Shown here: in pieces, positions 1 through 5,980 of the stretch
Layout: each line of letters begins with the position of its first letter
Position numbering within the stretch: position 1 is the stretch's first letter
DNA from: Hyphomonadaceae bacterium
GTDB lineage: Bacteria; Pseudomonadota; Alphaproteobacteria; Caulobacterales; Hyphomonadaceae
DNA length: 15,145 nucleotides
Direction of reading: 5' to 3'
Assembly (NCBI GenBank): GCA_030696545.1
Contig: JAUYSA010000059.1
Coordinates: 1 to 15,145, forward strand
Position numbers and translations under genes: made by a program
Notes under the pieces: generated by a model
Database searches by the model: none
Seen by the model: only the letters and a program-made list of their open reading frames with translations
What the model was told of the DNA's origin: nothing

Positions 1-33
1 TTCAGCTCAGCCGAGATAGCGAAGCGAGACTGC

Positions 34-2514
34 ATGGCCGAAGAGCCACTTACTGGATTGAGTGTGGCGGAAGCCGAGGCGCTTCTGAAGAAGCACGGCC
101 CAAATACGTTGAGGACCGCCAACTCCCGCGGCCTTGTGACAATCGCGCTCGGGACGCTTCGCGAGCCGATGTTCATCTTCCTGCTAGTGGCTGCTTCACT
201 CTACCTGGTCGTCGGCGATATCGGCGAGGGACTGTTTCTGCTTGGCGGTGCAGCCGTCTCGGTTGGACTGGTCGTCTTTCAGGATGCGCGCAGTGAACGC
301 GCTCTTGCGGCCTTGCGAGAACTGGCAGAGCCATTTGCAGATGTTATTCGCCACGGGAGCCATCAGCGCGTCCCCGCCCGCGATCTCGTTCCGGGGGACA
401 TCATCGTTGTCATGGAGGGCGAGCGAATCTCCGCCGATGCGGTTTTCCGCAAAGGGGACGTCCTCACGGTCGACGAGTCCGCCCTGACAGGCGAGTCAGT
501 TCCCGTCATCAAGCAGCCGGGACCCTGGCATGCCAATGAAGCCGACAACGGCCACGCGGACAAAGAAAACGCCCTGTTCGCCGGGACGATGCTGCTCGCG
601 GGACAGGGTCTGGCGCAGGTCACTCATACCGGACCTCGTACCCGAATTGGCGCCATCGGCGCCGCGCTGTCTGGCGAAATGGAGCGCACGCCTCTTCAGG
701 AAACGACCGGCCGGCTGGTTTTGCTACTGAGCGTGATTGCGGTCGTCTTCTGCCTGCTCGTAGCCGCAGCCTATGGTTTCGTGCGAGGCGATTGGGTTGC
801 CGGAGGGCTGGCTGGACTAACCGTGGCGATCGCTTTGCTCCCGGAAGAGTTTCCGATGGTGCTGGCTGTCTTTCTTGCCATCGGTTCGTGGCGGCTCGCG
901 CGCCATCAGGTGCTGGTACGCCGGGCGGCTGTGGTCGAGACCCTGGGCGCGGTGACAATGCTGTGTGTCGACAAGACCGGCACGCTGACCGAGAATCGCA
1001 TGAAAGTCGGTGCAGTCTGGGCCAACAGCCTGGATCTTGGGACCGACATGGACAGCGCCGCGGGAGAGGTCGCACGCGTCGCGCTTCTTGCGTCAGCGGT
1101 GCATCCCGTCGACCCCATGGACCGCGCGGTTTACGAGGCGCTGGCAGATCGTGCAGCGTCGACGCTGGCCAGCAGTGGCAATGAGCCGGTCAGCAGCTTT
1201 CCGCTCAGGCCCGATCGCCTTGCCGTCATCCAGTTGTGGCAAACCGAGGCGGGGGCGGCGTGGGCTGCGAAGGGGGCCCCTGAGGCAATCTTGCGTCTGT
1301 GCAGGACAACGCCTGCCGAGAAGCAAATCGTCGATAGTGCACTGGCTAGCATGGCGGCCAGCGGATTACGTGTTCTTGGTGTTGCCAAGGCCGACGACGC
1401 AACGAAAGCGATCAGCGAACCAGAGGAAGCGCCGTTCGAATTCGTCGGTCTGATCGGATTTCTTGACCCGCTCCGAACCGATGTTCCAGCCGCGCTCGCC
1501 GAGGCCCGCGCGGCCGGCATCGACGTTTCAATGATCACAGGTGACTATCCCGCGACCGCCCTTGAGATCGCGCGACAGGCGGGGCTTGATGTGACTGGTG
1601 GCGTCCTGACAGGGTCCGAGATCGCCTCGCTCAGCGTTGAGGATTTGTCAAAGCGGCTCGGGACGGTTCGGATATTCGCGCGCGTCAAGCCACAGCAGAA
1701 GCTGGCGCTCGTTGAGGCGTTCAAGGCGCGCGGCGAGGTTGTCGCGATGACCGGCGATGGCATCAACGACGCTCCGGCGCTGGAACGCGCCCACGTCGGC
1801 ATCGCCATGGGAAAGCGCGGGACCGATGTTGCTCGGGAAGCAGCCGATCTCGTTTTGCTCGACGACAGCTTTCCAGCAATCGTCGGCGGCGTGCGGCTGG
1901 GCCGCCGCATCTTCGCCAACCTCCGTAAGGCGCTGACCTATGTGATGGCGATCCATGTCCCAATTGCGGGCGTCGCTCTGCTGCCAATCCTCTTTGGCAT
2001 GCCACCCCTGCTCTATCCGATGCACGTGGTGATGCTGGAGTTGATCATCGACCCCGTATGCTCACTGGTTTTCGAATCCGAGCCAAGTGATCGCTCGGCG
2101 ATGCGCCGCCCGCCAAGGTCGATCAAGGAGCCCCTGTTCGGGCGGCCTCAGATCATTCTGGCTGTCATTCAGGGCGCTGTCCTGCTGGCGGCGGTGCTTG
2201 GCATCTACGTGTGGAGCCTCGGCATCGAACTCCCTGAGGATCAGGCGCGCGCTGCGGGCTTCATGGTGCTCGTCATAGGTAATCTGGTTCTGGCGCTTGC
2301 TGATGCATCGGGTACTGCAACACGGCTGTTCGACTCGCAGCATAACATCTTCTGGGGTGTGAGCGCCATAGCGGCAGTTGTCCTCGTGTGCACGATGACC
2401 GTCCCATTCTTGTCGGAAATCTTTCGCGTGGAAGCGCCGGACAGTGCTGTCATCGTGCTTTCGGTCTTCGTCGCGGTCATCGCAGGCGGATGGTACGGCG
2501 TCGCCAAACGATAG
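34..2514 (+). CDS. P-type cation-transporting ATPase (P2-like)
   Basis: ATP-driven cation pump of the inner membrane, 826 residues. All the core P-type motifs are visible. The actuator has TGES at 152-155. The phosphorylation site is DKTGTLT with the phosphorylated Asp at 313. The nucleotide domain has a KGAPE stretch, and the hinge is TGDGIND at 573-579. Two membrane segments lie near residues 42-85, two near 227-285, and about six follow residue 630, which matches the ten-helix P2 layout. The helix-4 ion motif reads PEEFP (270-274), not the PEGLP usual in Ca2+ pumps, and helix 6 carries ELIIDP. No heavy-metal-binding N-domain or CPC motif is present, so a copper or zinc pump is unlikely. 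The transported ion cannot be named. The frame is open to base 1 and there is no strong ribosome site before ATG 34, so the true start may lie upstream. The SDR gene follows after 92 bp and may be co-transcribed. Confidence 0.93.
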   Translation: MAEEPLTGLSVAEAEALLKKHGPNTLRTANSRGLVTIALGTLREPMFIFLLVAASLYLVVGDIGEGLFLLGGAAVSVGLVVFQDARSERALAALRELAEPFADVIRHGSHQRVPARDLVPGDIIVVMEGERISADAVFRKGDVLTVDESALTGESVPVIKQPGPWHANEADNGHADKENALFAGTMLLAGQGLAQVTHTGPRTRIGAIGAALSGEMERTPLQETTGRLVLLLSVIAVVFCLLVAAAYGFVRGDWVAGGLAGLTVAIALLPEEFPMVLAVFLAIGSWRLARHQVLVRRAAVVETLGAVTMLCVDKTGTLTENRMKVGAVWANSLDLGTDMDSAAGEVARVALLASAVHPVDPMDRAVYEALADRAASTLASSGNEPVSSFPLRPDRLAVIQLWQTEAGAAWAAKGAPEAILRLCRTTPAEKQIVDSALASMAASGLRVLGVAKADDATKAISEPEEAPFEFVGLIGFLDPLRTDVPAALAEARAAGIDVSMITGDYPATALEIARQAGLDVTGGVLTGSEIASLSVEDLSKRLGTVRIFARVKPQQKLALVEAFKARGEVVAMTGDGINDAPALERAHVGIAMGKRGTDVAREAADLVLLDDSFPAIVGGVRLGRRIFANLRKALTYVMAIHVPIAGVALLPILFGMPPLLYPMHVVMLELIIDPVCSLVFESEPSDRSAMRRPPRSIKEPLFGRPQIILAVIQGAVLLAAVLGIYVWSLGIELPEDQARAAGFMVLVIGNLVLALADASGTATRLFDSQHNIFWGVSAIAAVVLVCTMTVPFLSEIFRVEAPDSAVIVLSVFVAVIAGGWYGVAKR

Positions 2515-2530
2515 AACCCGCCGAGCCAGT

Positions 2531-2542
2531 CCAAACGTTTGG
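2531..2542. promoter_or_regulatory. 12-bp palindrome between ATPase and SDR genes
   Basis: CCAAACGTTTGG is a perfect 12-bp inverted repeat in the 92-bp gap, 16 bp after the ATPase stop and 64 bp before the SDR start. It could be an operator for the SDR gene or part of an mRNA hairpin. There is no T-run after it, so it is not a standard intrinsic terminator. Its role is unknown. Confidence 0.25.
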
Positions 2543-2606
2543 GGGCTGCTAGTTCCCGCATCCCCGAGGAGCGTGTCGTCCTTCCCTCAAGCAAGCAGGT
2601 GAAATC

Positions 2607-3374
2607 ATGAATCGACTGACCGGCAAGGTAGCCATCGTGACAGGCGGAGCACTTGGCATCGGGCGAGCGGGCGTAATCCGCATGGCCGAGGAAGGCGCTT
2701 CTGTCGCCGTACTCGACCTTCAGGCTGACAAGGGAGAAGCGCTGGCGACCGAACTGCGCGCCCGCGATTTCCCAGCGCGCTTCTGGCGCTGCGATGTCTC
2801 CAGTGAAGCCGAGGTATCCCGGGTGTTCGGCGAAGTCGCAGCGCATTTTGGGCGCCTCGACATCGTCGTGAACAATGCCGGCGTGGCGGGCGTGAATAAG
2901 CCGACGCATGAGCTGACGGAAGCGGAGTGGGACTGGGTCCAGTCAATCAATGTCAAGGGCGTGTTCTTTTGCACCAAGCACGCCATTCAGATTCTGCGGA
3001 TGGCCGGCGGTGGAAGCATCATCAATCTTTCCTCGATCTACGGACTGGTCAGCGCGCCCGATATCCCCGCTTACCACGCCTCGAAGGGAGCGGTCCGCCT
3101 GATGACCAAGACAGACGCACTCCTCTATGCCGCGGACAGTATTCGCGTGAACTCGATCCACCCGGGATTCATCTGGACCCCCCTGGTTGAAGCGCATCTG
3201 AAAGCGTCCGGCGATCTCGAAGCCGGTCGAGTCGCAACAGATGCGCTGCATCCTCTCGGCCACATGGGCGAGCCCGACGACATCGCCTGGGGTATTGTCT
3301 ATCTGGCTTCCGACGAGGCCAAGTTCATCACAGGCGCCGAGCTGGTCATCGACGGCGGCTACACCGCCCGCTGA
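2607..3374 (+). CDS. SDR family NAD(P)-dependent oxidoreductase
   Basis: Classical short-chain dehydrogenase/reductase of 255 residues, the usual length for the family; soluble and cytoplasmic. The Rossmann nucleotide motif TGGALGIG is at 12-19. An acidic Asp37 sits at the end of the second beta strand, which in this family favours NAD(H) over NADP(H). NNAG is at 89-92. The catalytic set is Ser142/143, Tyr156 and Lys160 (YHASK). The C-terminal part, with the HPGFIWTP stretch and the final VIDGGYTAR, is typical of FabG-like and secondary-alcohol dehydrogenases. The substrate cannot be read from the sequence. ATG 2607 is preceded by an AGGTGA ribosome site at good spacing. It lies 92 bp after the ATPase gene on the same strand, so an operon is possible but not proven. 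Confidence 0.93.
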   Translation: MNRLTGKVAIVTGGALGIGRAGVIRMAEEGASVAVLDLQADKGEALATELRARDFPARFWRCDVSSEAEVSRVFGEVAAHFGRLDIVVNNAGVAGVNKPTHELTEAEWDWVQSINVKGVFFCTKHAIQILRMAGGGSIINLSSIYGLVSAPDIPAYHASKGAVRLMTKTDALLYAADSIRVNSIHPGFIWTPLVEAHLKASGDLEAGRVATDALHPLGHMGEPDDIAWGIVYLASDEAKFITGAELVIDGGYTAR

Positions 3375-3678
3375 ATAAAGCCCGAAATCAGCGCGCCGCC
3401 GCAGTACGTGACAAGCTGGCGCGCCAAAGGCCGGCTCCCTTCGTGCGATCCTTGCGAAGCAGGACGCGCGATACTGCGTCAGAAGACGGTCGGAAATGGC
3501 GTGTTGATCGGGGCGAGCGGGGCGCGAGGGAAGCAATCGACCCTGAACCGACGGCTCCCCTGGGAGTTCCCGCGGGAGCGGGCGGCGGCTCCAGCATGCG
3601 CGCTTTCAAACGATCCAGCGCCCTAGTCAGATGCAACACGACTGCTGGCCGGGCTGCGCCGCGTTGTCGACAGCGCGA
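3375..3678. other. Intergenic interval between convergent genes
   Basis: About 300 bases between the SDR gene (plus) and the cytochrome gene (minus). Short frames are open on both strands, but none has a ribosome site or a protein that I recognise. A GC-rich stretch near 3556-3585 contains the palindrome TCCCGCGGGA and could form a small hairpin between the converging transcripts. There is no T-run, so a terminator cannot be called. Confidence 0.5.
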
Positions 3679-4026
3679 TCAGGGCTCTTGAACCGACTGG
3701 ATGTAACCCAGCAGCCCTCTGATCTCGGCTGGCTCCAACTCCCATTCCGGCATGCCGTCATGGCCGGTGATCATGCCTTCGGCGAGCGCCTCCGCCAGAC
3801 TGCTGACAGGATAGTTGCGACCCAAGTAGCTGAACGGCGGAGCATTTCGCATCGGACTTTGTGCGTCACGCGCGACCCCATGGCAGGTTCCGCACTGCTC
3901 TTCGGCCATCCTCTGCCCCGCTGCGATCTCCGCAGGAGAGGCGCCAAGATCCTCTTCTGCCCCGTGCGGCGCGTGAGAGCAGGCGACGAGCCCGATAGTG
4001 CAAGAGATGAGAAGGAGTCTGAGCAA
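3679..4026 (-). CDS. Small lipoprotein cytochrome c (class I, monohaem)
   Basis: Membrane-anchored c-type cytochrome of 115 residues that carries electrons on the periplasmic side. The N-terminus is a lipoprotein signal: a leucine-rich stretch ending in the lipobox LVAC, with the lipidated Cys at 16. The haem motif is CGTCH at 45-49 (axial His49), and the likely second ligand is Met92 in the DGMPEW segment. The start chosen is TTG at 4026, because GGAGG lies five bases upstream. An earlier TTG at 4038 is open in frame but would put that ribosome site inside the gene. The gene downstream of a related but broken cytochrome gene (4251-4622) has the same haem-to-Met spacing of 43 residues, so the two are probably tandem paralogues. 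It could be transcribed from the FNR-like promoter at 4676-4717 through the broken gene. The redox partner is unknown. Confidence 0.88.
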   Translation of the reverse strand: MLRLLLISCTIGLVACSHAPHGAEEDLGASPAEIAAGQRMAEEQCGTCHGVARDAQSPMRNAPPFSYLGRNYPVSSLAEALAEGMITGHDGMPEWELEPAEIRGLLGYIQSVQEP

Positions 4027-4250
4027 GGCTGCCTCCAATCGGATCGCTGACGATTTCGGACTATGGCGCAGCGGCTGACCTACGACAATGTGATCGAGCC
4101 TGCTTCAACAGTTGGCCATAGTCAGTTGCCGGAGCGCAGACAAGATGGTCTTGCCGTGGCCACACGTGCATCAAACCAGCCGACTCGCTTCCCGTCGGTC
4201 CGCACTGAGCCAAGCCGCTATCGGATTGAGGTCGACCTGACAGGGCCTGT

Positions 4251-4622
4251 CTACCTCCTGAGCGAGTAGACATACTCCACCAGTGGATCCAGTTGATCTG
4301 CAGCGATACGCACATACGGCATATCGCGGTGGATGGGACTGTGCAGCCATACGTTGAGCGCCATGGACGTCATCCCGGGCGTATCGGCGATGACCTGGAA
4401 GGCAGGGGCCTTTGCATTCGGGGAACGAGTCTGGCCAGCGGCTACAGCATGACAAGCGCCGCACGCCGCCTCTGCTTAAATGAGTCCAATCGGACGTGGC
4501 GCCTGGATAGTTGCCGGTACTGAAGCGCCATCGCTTGCCTCTATAGTGTGCGGCTCACTTCCGTTGGCGCACCCGACAGCAACGCCAGCACATGCAATCA
4601 TGAAAACCCTACGTAGCAACAC
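4251..4622 (-). pseudogene. Cytochrome c gene interrupted by one in-frame TAA
   Basis: Reading the minus strand from GTG 4622 (or TTG 4619) gives a lipoprotein-like leader (Cys18 after VAVG) and a short linker. A TAA codon follows at codon 49 (4476-4478). The same frame then continues without a shift through AEAACGACHAVA, with the haem motif at 54-58, a Met ligand in RDMPY at 101, and a stop at 4251-4253. The part after the TAA aligns by eye with the intact cytochrome at 3679-4026: CxxCHxVA, a shared SP...AP.F stretch, and an identical 43 residues from the haem His to Met. The TAA falls five residues before the haem Cys. AGAGGA at 4627-4632 is a suitable ribosome site. As written, only a 48-residue haemless peptide would be made. 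Alternatives are a sequencing error or stop readthrough. An uninterrupted protein would be 123 residues. Confidence 0.82.
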
Positions 4623-4675
4623 GATTTCCTCTGCACTGGATGTCGCGAAGTCAGCGAGGCCCAAGACGCTACACC

Positions 4676-4717
4676 AGTATCGCGCAGATCGTTGGCGACA
4701 GGATTGACAAGGCTCAA
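4676..4717 (-). promoter_or_regulatory. FNR/FixK-type promoter for the cytochrome genes
   Basis: TTGACAAGGCTCAA at 4704-4717 fits TTGA-N6-TCAA, the site bound by the FNR/FixK/ANR branch of CRP-FNR regulators. Reading towards the cytochrome genes, GATACT at 4681-4676 can serve as a -10 element. A transcription start near 4669 would place the centre of the box at -41.5, the class II activation position. That leaves a leader of about 47 bases before GTG 4622. The site and the spacing are seen; activation under low oxygen is inferred from the family. Confidence 0.6.
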
Positions 4718-4878
4718 GTGGCCGCTGCTCATTGCCACATTGCGAGGGCTGCGGGCTCCCTTCACGTCTGGATGGCGCGCAAGCCGAAACACTGGCCGCG
4801 GCGCTCCTTCCCCGGGCAACTTCCATTGAAAGTGTCAGACAAAGGTTCTGCACGGGGATGAAACGCGTGATTCGGTCC

Positions 4879-4892
4879 GTCATGCAGATGAC
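4879..4892 (-). terminator. Small hairpin just after pfkB
   Basis: GTCAT and ATGAC flank a GCAG loop immediately downstream of the pfkB stop codon, forming a 5-bp stem. A second weak inverted repeat (ACATC/GATGT) overlaps the gene end. There is no clear U-tract, so this is only a possible weak terminator. Confidence 0.2.
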
Positions 4893-4893
4893 A

Positions 4894-5832
4894 TCAGACA
4901 GGATGTAGTCTGACCTGGGGCGAGAGCCGGCGCACGTCCTCGGGTCTGCAGAGCTGCGTCCCCGGCGCTCGCAAGGCGGCCGATCCGGCCGCCACGGCGC
5001 AGCGCAGCGCGTCTGCGCAATCCCCTCCTGTAGAGAGTGACCATACCAGCGCACCGAGAAAGCTGTCGCCTGCCCCAACAGAGCTCATCACCTTAACTGG
5101 CAGGGGCTCGCTGAACCAGGCGGCGTCTCGTGTCACGAGCAGGGCCCCTTCCGACCCAAGTGTCAGGGCGACGATCTCGGCTCTGCCCTGTTCGACCAAA
5201 CGCCGGCACGCCCGGACCTGACTTTGTCGATCCTCGAGCGGTTCATCGAGGATCCCCTGCAGCTCCCTCAGATTGGGTTTGGCGAGATAGACGCCAGCCT
5301 CAAGAGCCCGCCTCAGCGGCGGGCCGGATGCATCCACAATGAAGCGACATCCGGATGTCTTTGCCGCGGTCGCCAGACGGGCATAGAAATCCTCCGGGAC
5401 ACCAAGGGCGAGACTTCCGCTCGCGATTATGTAGTCATCCCTGCTCGCCAGGCGCTGCACTTCCTCAATACAGGCGTCCCACTCAGGCTCGCTCAATTCT
5501 GGGCCTGGAAGCACGAACCGGTATTCATCCTGGGTCGTCTCATCAAGGACCGTGAAGCTCTCGCGGGTCATCCCGGCAACCGCAACTTGCCTCGCCGCAA
5601 CGCCTTCCCGCTCGACGAGTCCGTGCAGCATCTGCCCCGTGACGCCGCCCGCCGCATACACGGCCATGACGTCTGCTCCGAAGCGGCTGATGACCCGGGC
5701 GACATTGATCCCTCCCCCGCCCGGCTCACGTCTTTCTGCGCGGCAGCGCAGCTTCCGGACCGGCTCGACGCGGTCAACGGTCGTCGAAACATCAACGGCC
5801 GGATTAATTGTAACGGTCACGATCCTTGCCAT
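4894..5832 (-). CDS. pfkB: 6-phosphofructokinase II (PfkB family)
   Basis: Cytoplasmic ribokinase-fold sugar kinase that phosphorylates fructose 6-phosphate to fructose 1,6-bisphosphate with ATP. From ATG 5832 the protein has 312 residues, close to the 309 of E. coli Pfk-2, and the resemblance runs end to end. The N-terminus has the TINPAVD stretch with Asp14. KLRC (27-30) matches the sugar-phosphate-binding segment. GGGGINVAR (38-46) is the PfkB signature, and GAGDS (253-257) carries the catalytic base Asp256, the same number as in E. coli. The C-terminal AAGSAAL and TQLC segments also match. ATG 5832 is preferred over an upstream ATG at 5868 because GGAAGG lies just before it and the family starts here. 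1-Phosphofructokinase or tagatose-6-phosphate kinase activity is possible, but KLRC and overall similarity favour Pfk-2. It is divergent from the acyl-CoA synthetase gene. Confidence 0.9.
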   Translation of the reverse strand: MARIVTVTINPAVDVSTTVDRVEPVRKLRCRAERREPGGGGINVARVISRFGADVMAVYAAGGVTGQMLHGLVEREGVAARQVAVAGMTRESFTVLDETTQDEYRFVLPGPELSEPEWDACIEEVQRLASRDDYIIASGSLALGVPEDFYARLATAAKTSGCRFIVDASGPPLRRALEAGVYLAKPNLRELQGILDEPLEDRQSQVRACRRLVEQGRAEIVALTLGSEGALLVTRDAAWFSEPLPVKVMSSVGAGDSFLGALVWSLSTGGDCADALRCAVAAGSAALRAPGTQLCRPEDVRRLSPQVRLHPV

Positions 5833-5980
5833 ATCTGCCTTCCCGCATATCGTCGTTCCATGGAACATGCCTCGGACCGGTGGGCGTGTCAGCTTCGAGG
5901 GATGAAACAGTCAGATTGTGAGTGCGGCGCCAGAAAAGACCCATTAGGGTGAACCTCTGCGTCGAAGATCCGGGAAGCCG
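5833..5980. promoter_or_regulatory. Divergent promoter region with a 12-bp palindrome
   Basis: This 148-bp interval separates pfkB (minus) from the acyl-CoA synthetase gene (plus) and must hold promoters for both. The palindrome GTTCCATGGAAC lies at 5855-5866, about 23 bp upstream of the pfkB start, where a bound repressor would block it. No TTGA-N6-TCAA site is present here, unlike at three other intervals in the window. No convincing -35/-10 pair stands out. Confidence 0.35.

Noticed and set aside
1740..1800. Search for mobile elements, CRISPR repeats, tRNA or rRNA across the window
   Set aside because: No transposase, integrase, regularly spaced repeat, or cloverleaf/rRNA-like sequence was seen. 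The coordinates given are only a placeholder within an ordinary gene.
4061..4315. Short open frames on both strands between the two cytochrome genes
   Set aside because: They partly overlap the real frame of the broken cytochrome in another register and have no ribosome site or recognisable protein.
5224..5952. 242-codon plus-strand open frame opposite pfkB
   Set aside because: It is fully antisense to a clear PfkB protein with all its motifs. The predicted product has no recognisable domain, and long antisense frames are expected at this GC content.
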